Positions 22,138-33,125 of a DNA stretch of 64,000 nucleotides are shown in pieces. Numbering within the stretch: the first letter of the stretch is position 1; every line of letters begins with the position of its first letter. The position numbers and the translations under genes are program-made. The DNA comes from Bufo bufo (Eukaryota; Chordata; Amphibia; Anura; Bufonidae). The notes under the pieces were generated by a model. That model was not told the DNA's origin. It ran no database searches and saw only the letters and a list, made by a program, of their open reading frames with translations. Location: assembly GCF_905171765.1 (NCBI RefSeq), contig NC_053390.1, forward strand, positions 330,496,294 through 330,560,293. The letters are read 5' to 3'.

Positions 22138-22545
22138 GTTGAAATTGCAACACCTAGAAAGAACAGTTATAGAATTATAGAGATCACAGGATCTCTAGAA
22201 AAGTTAATGATATGCAAATGATAAAAAAAATGGAAACGAAATACTCAAAACATCTTGATTTATTCAGCATCGAGTATGAGCCACGTGTGCAAAAACATAC
22301 GCATTTACACACCTTGGTATGATATCTACGAAATTATTAATGGTTGTCTGAGGAATGTTCTGCCATGATGAATGCACTTTGGTTGCAAATCATCAAGATC
22401 TGCTGCTGGTACCTACATTTGCAACTACCAACCAATGACGTCCAGCATGTATTCGATGATAAACAAGTATAAAATAGGCCATGGAAGCACATTTAGGCCA
22501 CACAGGCTGCTCACAGTAGCATGAGTAACATGCAGCCTGGTGTTC
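22138..22545 (-). mobile_element. Tc1-like element fragment, one end plus transposase tail
   Basis: It starts with a terminal-repeat-like word, tgttgaaattgcaacaccta, and contains the C-terminal transposase remnant below. The other end is not visible, and the LINE begins directly after it. This family is distinct from the other Tc1-like elements here. Confidence 0.6.
22264..22480 (-). pseudogene. Tc1-like transposase C-terminal remnant
   Basis: Minus-strand translation ends QNIPQTTINNFVDIIPRC then VNAYVFAHVAHTRC and a stop at 22264. This lines up with the usual Tc1-like tail (NIPQ...INN...MPRRV...HTRY). Further upstream a degraded frame reads IEYMLDVIGW and LDDL, matching the IEHMWDVIGR block. 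The catalytic core is missing. The fragment is probably old, because several conserved residues are changed. Confidence 0.65.
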
Positions 22546-22701
22546 TGTTAAAAAATGGCTCTTGGACTTCCGGTTCCGGCGCGGGCATGTAAAGACGCTG
22601 GTAACTTGTGCTCCGCTTCACCGCCGAAAATATCTGCCAGACCTGCTTCTCGGAGTACTACCGGAGCGCCATCGCTGATACAGTGAGGCTTTAATGTATG
22701 C

Positions 22702-23814
22702 ATGGAGCGATACTTACTGAGAAGTGGGCAAAAATCATCGACCCAGGCGACAACTAACACAGTAAGGGTGGACGAGACAGGTCCTAAGATGGCGTCATCC
22801 CCTCCCTCCTCGCCAAGGCATGCGTCAGCTGAGGATCAGGACGCCCCAGCTATTAATACACAGTTGGATCTGTTTGAAGCGTCGGGCAAAGTGGTGGATG
22901 TCAAGGTGCTAGCCATTGAAGTGGCGAAACAGTTGGCACCCGATATCATTGCATCATTATGTACTACCCTGCAAGCGGCACTTAACAAATTGCAAGAGGA
23001 GCTGGAATTGCAAGATCACAGGGTATCGGAGGTGGAGCAGCGGGTAGCTTGTGTGGAGGAGGACGCTGCTGATACTGCGCAGAAGATGCGGGATTTGTCC
23101 CTACTGGCTGAGAAGCTAAACGATCGTGTTGAAGACCTTGAAAATAGGTCTAGACGCAGCAATTTACGTTTGGTTGGAATACCGGAGTCAGTGCCAATAG
23201 CGGAACTGCGCCGTGTATTTGAAGTTACACTACCACAGGCACTGGGTCTCCAGGGAGGAAGAAGAAAGGTGGAGAGGGCTCATAGAGTGGGGCCCTGGAG
23301 AGATCAAAAGTCATCTGCTAATGGGAGAGCTGATCAGAGGCCAAGACAGGCAATCTGTAAGTACTTGGACTACTCCGATAAGGAGGACATTCAACGGGCT
23401 TATCGCGCAAGGAGGGAGCCATTGATTCTTAACGGCATTAAGGTTTTGTTATTTGCCGACTATTCAGCGGAAGTGGCGCGAAAACGGAGGGCCTTTGGGG
23501 CGATATGCACAAACCTCTATAGGGCCGGGAACAGATTTCAACTAGCGTACCCTGCTATATTGAGGCTACAGTTACCTCACGGAAGCTCTAAGCATTTTAC
23601 AGATCCCAAGGAAGCGGAGGAGTTTATAAGAGTCCAAGCAGAGAGAAGACAAGGGCATGCGGAGGTGGAGGAAAATCGTCGGGAGGCTAGTGTACGAGAT
23701 GGAGGCAATGGATGGCATCGAGTGTCTCCGATTTCTTCATCTTTTCCACAGAGGATGTCTAAGTTTCAGAAATCTTCGGGAACAAAATTCATGAGGCAGA
23801 CGGGAGGACTGTGA
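22702..23814 (+). CDS. LINE ORF1 protein (RNA-binding, coiled coil)
   Basis: The 370-residue reading frame is open. ORF1 proteins of L1-type LINEs bind the element RNA and form trimers in the ribonucleoprotein particle; this role is from family knowledge. The N-terminal 60 residues are Ser/Pro-rich. Residues about 85-145 have heptad-like spacing suggesting a coiled coil (ELELQDHRVSEVEQRV). They are followed by the signature RVEDLENRSRRSNLRLVGIP at about residue 140, which begins the RRM-like domain. A C-terminal-domain-like segment follows (KVLLFADYSAEVARKRRAF), and the tail is basic. The ATG at 22702 is used; a later Met at 22789 is possible. It is intact, but its partner ORF2 is not. Confidence 0.85.
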   Translation: MERYLLRSGQKSSTQATTNTVRVDETGPKMASSPPSSPRHASAEDQDAPAINTQLDLFEASGKVVDVKVLAIEVAKQLAPDIIASLCTTLQAALNKLQEELELQDHRVSEVEQRVACVEEDAADTAQKMRDLSLLAEKLNDRVEDLENRSRRSNLRLVGIPESVPIAELRRVFEVTLPQALGLQGGRRKVERAHRVGPWRDQKSSANGRADQRPRQAICKYLDYSDKEDIQRAYRARREPLILNGIKVLLFADYSAEVARKRRAFGAICTNLYRAGNRFQLAYPAILRLQLPHGSSKHFTDPKEAEEFIRVQAERRQGHAEVEENRREASVRDGGNGWHRVSPISSSFPQRMSKFQKSSGTKFMRQTGGL

Positions 23815-24276
23815 ATTCATCGTCAGGTTTAGTCACGGTCAAACGGACCGGTTTTGCTAACCATGTGTGTTCAATTTTTTCCCCCTTTCTAATGTTCCAG
23901 GAATGTGTGCAGGGACATTTTATTATTTCTGGGGACTTTTTGTTGTAACAGCTAGTTGGCGGTGATGTGGCGCGTCTAATGCCTGAAAAAAGGAAGTTCT
24001 TAAGCTATTTGTGCTGTTGAATAACTGTTTTTCTACTTTTCACAGAGTTGTTTTTTTTCTCTCAGTCATGATCATAATGTGGCTGGGGTTTTTCTATTTT
24101 TTTCCTTTTTTCTTCTTTTTTTGTTCAGGGGCACTGTATAAGCAATTAATGTGTAATGATACATGGAGTGCTGTCGGGCTGGGAGGCAGTGCTTTGATAG
24201 ATACTGATCAATCTTTGGCAGAAAGGAGGGGAGGGGTTTTCTGTCGACAGGTGGGTCTTATGTTAGCGACAAATTC

Positions 24277-27200
24277 TTGAGAATAATCTCGTGGAATGTT
24301 AAAGGTCTAAAGTCTCCTAACAAGCGTATGCAGGTTCTGAGACAATTACGTAGGATGAAGGCAGATATTGCCTTGCTGCAGGAGACCCACCTGTCGACGG
24401 CGGACTTCCATAGGATGAAGAAGTTATGGGTGGGAGAGGTATATGGTTCTTCGGCTGTGGATAGAAAAGCAGGAGTTTTGATTTTAATAGGTCGTCATTT
24501 GTCACATATAGTTCATTCTGAAGAAACAGATGATGAGGGGAGGATATTACATCTCAATATCTCAGGGCCTTTTGGTGACTTTAGTTTATATAATATCTAT
24601 GCTCCAAATCAGGGCCAAAAAGCCTTCTTTGATGCTCTGGGTACTAAAATCTTACAAGACACGCATAGTGCAAAAATAGTGGGAGGGGATTTCAATGCGG
24701 TAATGAACCAGAATGAGGATAGGAGGTCAGCTGGTGGTCATAGTCATCAATATTCTCTGGGGGACTTTGCCGAGTCGTTGTCTCTCAGAGATGTTTGGAG
24801 GTACTCCAATCCTCAAGGGAGGGAATTCACCCACTTTTCGCATGCGCATAAGAGCTGGTCCAGAATCGATTATTTGTTTCTGTCCGCAATGATTTTGCAC
24901 AGAGTGGCGGATATTGTCATAGGTGATATGGTAATTTCAGATCATTCTCCTCTTCTTATAGATATTAGAGAAATGTATACTGGGGGCAGAGATTTCATTT
25001 GGAGGTTCCCAAATTATTTGGTAAAGGATGATGAATTTGTGAAACTAATGAAAGGTTGGTGGATGGAATTTGTGGATGACAATAGGGAGCATGTGAACAA
25101 TCCGGTATTGTTTTGGGAAACGGCTAAAGCTGTTTTAAGAGGTAGATTGTTGGCTTATGTTTCCTCTATTAAGAAGGTTGCTAGGACGCAATATGAAAAA
25201 GCAAGCACATGTTTAAGAGAAGCTTATAGCAACTTTCTCTTGGCCCAGACCCAAACCGCCAAAAAACGCTGGGTTTCGGCTAAGAGAGACTTTGAAGCGT
25301 GGGCAGAGAAACTGGAAATTTCCAAAAAATCTCAGTTAAATGCTAGTTTACATAGATTTGGCAACAAATCTGGTAAATTGTTGGCCTCATTGGCTAAGGG
25401 TAGGCGTCCAATGAATCATATTCAGGTAGTAAGGAAAAGTGATGGGACCAGGGAGCACAGACCGCAACAGATCAATAAATTGTTTGGACAATATATGGAG
25501 GCATTTTATCAGAATACCGGGGATAGGGTGGGAGAGGGGAAGGCTTTCTTAGAGCGAATTTCCCTGCCAACTTTGACAGTAGAGCAGCTGGACGCTTTAA
25601 ATGCCCCATTGACGGCAGCGGAGGTACAGGCAACTATTAAATCATTTCCTTCTGGAAAAGCCCCGGGCCCAGATGGGTATACGTCGGACTTTTACAAGGT
25701 GATGGATACTCAGGTGGTTCCATATTTGATGTCGCTCTATTCCTCTTGGGTTGAGGGGGGGTGCTGCCCGAACAAATGAATACGGCTCATATAACATTAA
25801 TTCATAAGGCAGGGAAAGATCCGGAAAATCTAGAATCTTACAGGCCAATATCCCTAATAAACCATGATCTTAAAATCTTATCGAAGTTGCTTGCTAATAG
25901 GTTGGCAGGTGTTCTCCCCACTTTGATTTCTCCTGCGCAGGTAGGTTTCATTAAGGGTAGGGCGGCTGTCACCAATTTAAGGAAGGTACTGCTTGCTCTT
26001 TCAGTGGCAGGGAAGGCGGAATACCGGGGGCAGGACCCAGCCATTCTCACTTTGGATGCAGAAAAAGCTTTTGACGGTATCAACTGGAAATGGCTGGGTC
26101 TTGCCCTGGATTCGGTAGGTATTAATGGGTTGTTTTGCACGCTATTAGATGTTCTATATATGGGTCCTAGGGCGAGGGTGTGCTCTGGGGGTTGTTTGTC
26201 TGGTTCTTTCTTACTATAGAGAGGAACCAGACAAGGCTGCCCGTTATCTCCTCTCTTGTTTGACCTGGCGATAGAGCCATTGTCAAGATGGCTGAACTCA
26301 GAGGATTTGTTTGAAGGTCTGAAAATAGGTAGGAAGCAGATGCGTTCGGCTTTATTTGCTGATGACATTTTGCTTTTTATGTCGAACCCGGTTAGGGATA
26401 TTGGGAGGATTACTGAAGCTTTGGAAGAATTTGGTTCCCTGTCTGGTTTAAGGATCAATAGATCTAAGAGCGAGTTACTATTCTTGAAGGGGGGGGGGAC
26501 AGCGGATAAAGGTGAGTGATTTGAGGGGTATACCAATTGCACGTTCTTATATAACTTACTTGGGTATTAGGGTGGGGACTACTCCTGAGTCCATCTATAG
26601 ACTTAATTATGACCCATTGATAGATAAAATAGTTAAGGAACTGCGTAGATGGCATGATCTTCCGTTGTCGTTGCTGGGGCGTAATCATCTAATTAAGATG
26701 ATGTCAGTCTCTAAATTGCTGTATCCCATGCAGACTATCCCCATCCTGTTAAAACATAAGGACGTTTCTAAAATTGTAAAAGCATTCAAGCACTTTTTGT
26801 GGCATGGTAAGAGGCCTAGGATACAAATGCGCTCTTTAATGAAAGGGATTGAACAGGGAGGGATCGCTTTTCCTGATATCAGAAGCTATAATTTGGCTTG
26901 CATGGCAAGACATGTTTGTGACTGGATAAATGGATCTGATTTCTACTCAGCTTTGTTGCTAGAAAGGAAATTCTGTGCTCCTTGGTCTCCAGTGGCGTTG
27001 CTACATTCTAGGTTGCAGGTGATTCCGGTGTGGATCAAGCAATCTCTGTTGTTTAAAGATACAATAGCTGCATGGAGGATTCTTCGGAAAAAATACTGGT
27101 TGTCTTATAGGATCTCTAAGCATCTTCCTTTATGGGATAATCCAGAATTTGTACAGGGTAGTGTGAACAAATTATTTGAAGAATGGAGGCGGAAGGGGAT

Positions 27201-28158
27201 TTTATATGTGAAACATTTACTACATGACACTGAACCGAGGTGGTTAACGAGTGAGGAATTGATTGCTAAGTTCTCTCTGTCATCCTTTCAAATTATTCAA
27301 TGGTCCCAGGTAAGGGAGGCTGTGATAAATCATCTGGGGTTGGTGCAGAAAGAGATTCGTAGGAATGTTCTGGATAGGATCTTAGATTTAGGAGGTGGAA
27401 AAGTCTCAATTTCTACAATTTACATCGATATGAGAAAGGAAGATGGGACTGGGGATAGGAGTGTTCGATTCGGAAAATGGGCCGAACAGTTGAATGATGG
27501 GGATATTGAACAGAAAATGGTGAAAGGTTGGGAAGTGGTTAGGAGGCATGTTATTAATGAGTCGTGGAGGGATACGCAGTTTCGACTTATGTATCGTGCT
27601 ATCTATGGCTTCAATATCCCCCCTCATCCAGCGAAACCAGATACGATAACTAGTTGCCCGAAGTGTGGAGTGGGTTTCACTGATTTATTTCATGGGATCT
27701 GGTTGTGCCCACAAAGTAAGAGGTTGTGGGAGGAAGTGGGGAATTTAGTTAAGAGAATCTGGGGGAGAGAGCTTCCATTGTCCCCTCAACTATATTTATT
27801 TCACTATGAGGAAGGAGAGGTAGGTCGAGAGGGGTTACCTCGTTTGTTTCATACGATATGTATGGTAGTCAAGCGTAGTATCCTACAAAAATGGCTGCAG
27901 GCTGATGCTCCAGGATTACAATTTATTATAGAACAACTAAAGAATGTATTTTATTTGGAGAGATTAAATTCTCTCGCGGCTAAAGAAAGTCAAGCTAAGG
28001 GGTTGTTTCAGAAATGGAAACCGTTTATTGTTCATTGTATGTCTGATGAGGAAATACAGTTAATTGTGAGACCGTTTACATTGACAGAATGGTACCTTGT
28101 GAGTCAATTGAAGGGGACCTTGGGTCGTCTGTTGCTCCGATCAGCTAATCTGTCTTAG
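24277..28158 (+). pseudogene. LINE ORF2 (endonuclease-reverse transcriptase), three breaks
   Basis: The endonuclease part is readable from RIISWNVKGL (24280), with QETHL, GGDFNAVMN, SRIDYLF and SDHSPL. No ATG precedes it in frame; the frame opens at a TTG at 24277, and the nearby ATG at 24260 is one frame off. The reverse transcriptase has SYRPISLIN, LDAEKAFDG, GTRQGCPLSP and FADDILLF near 26360. Breaks: a frameshift at a run of 7 G (25755-25761), a TAG at 26217-26219 just before RGTRQGCP, and a frameshift at a run of 10 G (26489-26498). From 26512 to 28158 the C-terminal part is open, including CPKCGVGFTDLFHGIWLCP. All active-site residues that I can read are present. Confidence 0.9.
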
Positions 28159-28270
28159 TTCTATGGGAGAATGTCTTAATAATGTCATTGTATTTTAAAA
28201 ATGTCATTGTATTTTGATTGCTTGTACTGAATATATTGTACTCTTGACTATATAATGCCCCTATTTATGT

Positions 28271-28561
28271 AAGTTACTGAAGTGTTCACTGCGGTTTTGT
28301 GTTCAGCTCTTGAAAGCTCTGGAGAAATGGCTGTACCACTGGATCCACAACCAAATCATTGTAACACCGAGCTGTGAGTGTATCTTAAAGGGGTTATCCG
28401 AGATATCACACGATCCAGCGCAGCCGGCTTACAGGATTACAACCAGCAGCACATGCGTGAGTCTGAATCTTTCACTAAAGGGCTAGCGAGAGATTCAGAC
28501 TCAAATATGCACTGTGGGTTCTAATCCCAGGCTGGGATCACATGTCATACATTACTGGAAG
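28271..28561. repeat. TTAA-type MITE fragment and short hairpin
   Basis: At 28385 TTAA is followed by aggggttatccgag, the left end of a common TTAA-target MITE type (compare 43803). A hairpin with arms gtctgaatct and its complement lies at about 28461-28501. The right end of the MITE was not seen before the hAT element at 28562. Confidence 0.45.
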
Positions 28562-31303
28562 CAGTGGCGTACCGCCAATAGAGGCAGACCACGCAGCTGC
28601 TATGGGGCCTGTGGGGGAAGGGGGCCCGGCTGTGAATGGACCCATCCCCATAATTAAACGAAATAAAAATGGTTGCTCAGAGTTCCCGTCTATGGTTCGG
28701 GGCATGTCTTCTTGCTCCCTGCTTCCCCTGTGTTCGGGTCGGCCCCTTACACAGTCCATATTCCGCTGGCAGACACAGTCCCTGCTTGCAGCCTAGAGCG
28801 CTCTGTCTGCTGGGCGCTGGTTGATTTGCCAATCAGCATTTAGCAGTGCTGTGTTAGCAGTAGCAGAGCATGCTGCTGATTGGCTAGCCTAGCGGTGCGC
28901 TCAGCAGGGGAACTTGAGCCGGCCGTGCTGCAGGACTACTGTTGCTGCTGACCTTGCTGTGACCTGACTGACGTGACGGGGAAGCAGCATCACCCTCCAG
29001 ACACAAGTTATCCTGCCGAGAGAGTGACTTATCGTCTCCTCCAGGATTCAGTTTGTTTGAAGATCTACTCTGCCTGCCAAAGTTCAGAGTTGGGGGGCAA
29101 TATTCACTATAAGCACCAATAGCAAGCGTAGTTCATTTATAGGGGTCGGGGCTATGGTTGAATACATAAGCAGCAGAGCAGACAGCAGGCACACTGCATA
29201 AGGAGGGGCTAACGTGGCACTGGAACAGTTCGTAAAGGTGGGGGCTATGGTGGCACCATAACTAACTCTTATAAACTGTGCTTGCTGTCTGCTTATGTGT
29301 GCTGCCTATTATATATTGCGACACCATAGCGGCCTTCTCTCCCCCATGAACTGTGTCTGGTGTGCTTCCTATTATATAGTGCGCCACCATACCCGCCCCC
29401 CATGAACTGTGTCTGCTGTGCTGCCTATTATATAGTGCGACACCATAGCCGCCTTCCCTCCCCATAAACTGTGTCTGCTGTGCTGCCTATTATATAGTGT
29501 GACACCATAGCCGCTGCCCCCATGAACTGTGTCTGCTGTGCTGCCTATTATATAGTGCGACTCCATAGCCGCCTTCCCTCCCCATAAACTGTGTCTGGTG
29601 TGCTTCCTATTATATAGTGCGCCACCATAGCCGCCCCCCATGTACTGTGTCTGCTGTACTGCCTATTATATAGTGCGACACCATAGCCGCCTTCCCTCCC
29701 CCATGAACTGTGTCTGCTGTACTGCCTATTATATAGTGCGCCACCATAGCCGCCTTCCCTCCCCCATGAACTGTGTCTGCTGTACTGCCTATTATATAGT
29801 GTGCCACCATAGCCGCCTTCCCTCCCCCATGAACTGTGTCTGCTGTACTGCCTTTTATATAGTGTGCCACCATAGCCGCCTTCCCTCCCCATGAACTGTG
29901 TCTGCTGTACTGCCTATTATATAGTGCGACACCATAGCCGCCTTCCCTCCCCCATGAACTGTGTCTGCTGTACTGCCTATTATATAGTGCGACACCATAG
30001 CCGCCTTCCCTCCCCCATGAACTGTGTCTGCTGTGCTGCCTATTATATAGTGCGACACCATAGCCGCCCCCCCATGAACTGTGTCTACTGTACTGCCTAT
30101 TATATAGTGCGCCACCATAGCCGCCTTCCCTCCCCCATGAACTGTGTCTGCTGTACTGCCTATTATATAGTGTGCCACCATAGTCGCCTTCCCTCCCCCA
30201 TGAACTGTGTCTGCTGTACTGCCTATTATATAGTGCGACACCATAGCCGCCTTCCCTCCCCCATGAACTGTGTCTGCTGTACTGCCTATTATATAGTGCG
30301 CCACCATAGCCGCCTTCCCTCCCCCATGAACTGTGTCTGCTGTACTGCCTATTATATAGTGTGCCACCATAGCCGCCTTCCCTCCCCCATGAACTGTGTC
30401 TGCTGTACTGCCTATTATATAGTGCGACACCATAGCCGCCTTCCCTCCCCCATGAACTGTGTCTGCTGTACTGCCTATTATATAGTGCGACACCATAGCC
30501 GCCTTCCCTCCCCATGAACTGTGTCTGCTTTACTGCCTATTATATAGTGCGACACCATAGCCGCCTTCCCTCCCCATGAACTGTGTCTGCTGTACTGCCT
30601 ATTATATAGTGCGACACCATAGCCGCCTTCCCTCCCCCATGAACTGTGTCTGCTGTACTGCCTATTATATAGTGCGACACCATAGCCGCCCCCCCCATGA
30701 ACTGTGTCTGCTGTACTGCCTATTATATAGTGCGACACCATAGCCGCCTTCCCTCCCCCCCCATGAACTGTGTCTGCTGTGCTGCCTATTATATAGTGCG
30801 ACACCATAGCCGCCCCCCCATGAACTGTGTCTACTGTACTGCCTATTATATAGTGCGATACCATAGCCGCCTTCCCTCCCCCATGAACTGTGTCTGCTGT
30901 GCTGCCTATTATACAGTGAGCCACCATAGCCGCCTTCCCTCCCCCATGAGCTGTGTCTGCTGTGCTGCCTATTATATAGTGCGCCACTATATAATAAGCA
31001 GCACAGCAGGAACAGTTCATGAGAGGTATGGCAGTGGCACACTATATAATAATCAGCCGGCACAGTTAATTGAGTAAGACTTTGTGAACTTTTGTGATCA
31101 GATTCTGGTATTCCATTCCAGCAAAGGAGCAGAATTACCTGAATTGCTGTGTCCGCCATATGCCAAACAATGCCGGCACCCACTTTATTGCATTAATTAT
31201 AATGGGATGTCAGGTGTGTGTAGTGAGAGGGGCTAAGAACAGGGCATGGGGGCCCAATTCAAATTCTCGCTATGGGGCCCAATGATTTCTATGTACGCCC
31301 CTG
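28562..31303. mobile_element. hAT-type element (2742 bp) with expanded 63-bp array
   Basis: The ends read cagtggcgtacc and the complement of caggggcgtac. An exact 8-bp duplication actggaag lies at 28554-28561 and 31304-31311. No transposase is encoded. A shorter copy of the same element is at 47153-48363; its flanking halves match closely, but it holds only about two tandem units. The size difference is mostly the array. Confidence 0.92.
29270..30985. repeat. 63-bp tandem array, about 28 units
   Basis: Units contain catgaactgtgtctgctgta, then ctgcctattatatagtgcg, then ccaccatagccgccttccct. Some units lack a few bases of the C/T-rich section, so spacing varies around 55-65 bp. Because 63 is a multiple of three, both strands stay open for long distances (up to about 300 residues on the minus strand) with a 21-residue repeat. 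At the right edge (30985-31020) one unit appears inverted. I regard the long ORFs as a by-product of the period. Confidence 0.92.
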
Positions 31304-31344
31304 ACTGGAAGTGCCAGCTATCAAAAGGTAGAATGGTATGGTTA

Positions 31345-31482
31345 GGGTATAGCCACACATTCACGATTCCTGATGCAGTTTTGGAAACCAAAATCAGGAA
31401 TGGATCATAGAAGGAGAAAACGTATAAAGAGCAAATTTTGCTTTCAAAACTGCATCAGGAAACCTAACTGTGTGGCCGTACC
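31345..31482. mobile_element. Small palindromic MITE
   Basis: Arms gggtatagccacacattcac (31345) and a complementary ctaactgtgtggccgtacc (ending 31482) enclose a second matching pair, gatgcagtttt and aaaactgcatc. No ORF; superfamily unknown. Confidence 0.65.
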
Positions 31483-31599
31483 ATTATAGGCAATTTTCCA
31501 ATTCATATGTGTGACTTTCCACAGCAAATAGCAGCATCCACCATTTAGTTCCTATTTTCCTGCAAGAGTCATGGGAAAAATAGATGCCATCCATACTGC

Positions 31600-32216
31600 T
31601 AGAGAAGAGCGAAGTTATGAAAAATTCGATTTGTCTGCTTTGCTGGATTTCACAAAGAAATTCGATTTGTGACGAATTAATTTGTCATGAATTGCATTCC
31701 TTTGTATGTAGTGGGCACATTGACGGGGAACGGCGATCGCGCCTCCACCCACGTCATTAAACCCCTCAGATGCCGCATTCATTGCATTACAGCATCTGAT
31801 GCTACAATTGAGGCCTTTCAGGGGTAATCCGCTTAAAAAAAAATACATACTCGCCTTATCCATTTGACACGGAAAGGCCGTTGCAGCCATCTTGATTGAA
31901 GACACCATGTGAAAAGCCAACACGTCATCACGCTGGCCGGGTGCAGTGACATCATCACTGATGATGTCACCACACCTGGCCAGCGCACTGACGTTTTATG
32001 TGACCCTGCGCGAGATTTAATGTGGTATCTTCAATCAAGATGGCAATGACGGCCTCTTCACGAGCAAATGGATGAGGTGAGTATTGTTTTGTTTACCACC
32101 ATTTCAGGAAAAATAGATTAGTTAAAGCGCGTGGAAATTCAGCTTTGCTGCAAATCGAATTTTTCCTGAAATTCTGCTGAAAGTCAATTTGTTTAGCTTC
32201 GATTCGCTCAACACTA
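31600..32216. mobile_element. hAT-type MITE (617 bp)
   Basis: The ends read tagagaagagcgaag and the complement of tcgctcaacacta. An exact 8-bp duplication catactgc lies at 31592-31599 and 32217-32224. The interior carries aattcgatttgt-type words and two copies of a gatgtcaccacacctggcc-like segment in a hairpin around 31925-31985. It is related to 48495-49008. Confidence 0.9.
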
Positions 32217-32224
32217 CATACTGC

Positions 32225-32569
32225 CATCGGGAATTGCAGGCAAGCCATGTGACCCCTCCTCAGATAGTCTCACATTCATAGCCATGTGAGCATCAGGCCA
32301 TTTTAACATACACATAAGTAAGATTCTAATTTTTATCAACTTGTATCATGTTAATGAAGGGAAAAAATTTACGCTGTTTAAGTGTTCTCTATATTGTACA
32401 GGTATGATTGCATTGTATGATTACAGGAATACCAAATACTGTATTGGGATATGTCATTGTAAGTATGTTACAATTTATTGTAATGTTTGTGACACCATTT
32501 TTTTAAAGTAACAGTTACATTTTTCTGCCATGACTTTTACTAAACAATTTATTACAGGTTTCTGCTAAG
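32225..32569. other. AT-rich spacer, no gene seen
   Basis: No ORF or recognisable element. Confidence 0.3.
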
Positions 32570-32632
32570 GATTAATTCCCAGACCTCCTGTGTCGCAAGC
32601 AGCATGTTTACCACTACACTATAGAACTGTTC
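32570..32632 (-). repeat. tRNA-like SINE head
   Basis: On the minus strand the order is tatagtgtagtggtaaacat (A-box-like), then a 25-base gap, then ggtctgggaattaatcc (B-box-like). The layout is that of a tRNA-derived SINE promoter. It does not fold into a complete cloverleaf with a proper acceptor end, so it is not a tRNA gene. A related copy is at 43612-43690. Confidence 0.45.
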
Positions 32633-32637
32633 TGTTA

Positions 32638-32953
32638 GGCCTCATGCACACGACCGTATGTATTTTGTGGTCTGCCAAAAAACGGATCTGCAAAAAATAC
32701 GGATGACGTCCATGTGCATTCTGTATTTTGCGGAACGGAATAGCTGGCCCCTAACAGAACAGTACTATCCCTGTCTGTAATGCGGACAATAAGAGGACAT
32801 ATTCTATTTTTTTGCGGAACGGAAATACGGACATACGGAAACGGAATGCACACAGAGTAACTTCTGTTTTTCTTGCGGACGCATTAAAATAAATGGTTCC
32901 GCAAAGAAACGGAACGGACGCGGAAAGAAAATACGTTTGTGTGCATGAGCCCT
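32638..32953. mobile_element. Palindromic MITE (ggcctcatgcacacgac type)
   Basis: The left end ggcctcatgcacacgacc is answered by gtgtgcatgagccc on the right. The interior has alternating cggaacgg and ttgcgg words. A sister copy is at 34812-35141, and the satellite at 58921-61345 uses similar words. Confidence 0.75.
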
Positions 32954-33027
32954 AATACTGATAAGATTTTCTGTCCTTAAAAAGCTACTAAATAGTACTT
33001 TTACTGTTTTCCTCTCAGGCATAATAT

Positions 33028-33125
33028 TACCGTATTTTCCGGCGTATAAGATGGCTGGGAGTATAAGACGACCCCCAACTTTTCCAGTTAAAATATAGGG
33101 TTTGGGCTATACTCGCCGTATAAAA
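33028..33125. mobile_element. End fragment of a gtataagacg-type element
   Basis: It begins taccgtattttccggcg and carries two gtataag(a)cg words. This is the same terminal pattern as the element at 35440-37047, but only one end is present. Confidence 0.5.

Larger units (their letters stand above)
22555..28270 (+). mobile_element. Nearly full-length L1/Tx1-type LINE
   Basis: A GC-rich 5' UTR starts near 22555 (ttggacttccggttccggcg), followed by ORF1 (22702-23814), a 462-bp spacer and ORF2 (24277-28158, broken). The 3' UTR runs to about 28270, but no poly(A) tail or target duplication was found, so that end is approximate. It is a different family from the LINE at 49580-56124. Confidence 0.85.

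Noticed and set aside
29548..31020. Long ORFs on both strands (up to about 300 residues) across the 63-bp array
   Set aside because: The 63-bp period is a multiple of three, which keeps frames open by itself. The repeat lies in a non-autonomous hAT, and the same region in the sister copy has only two units.
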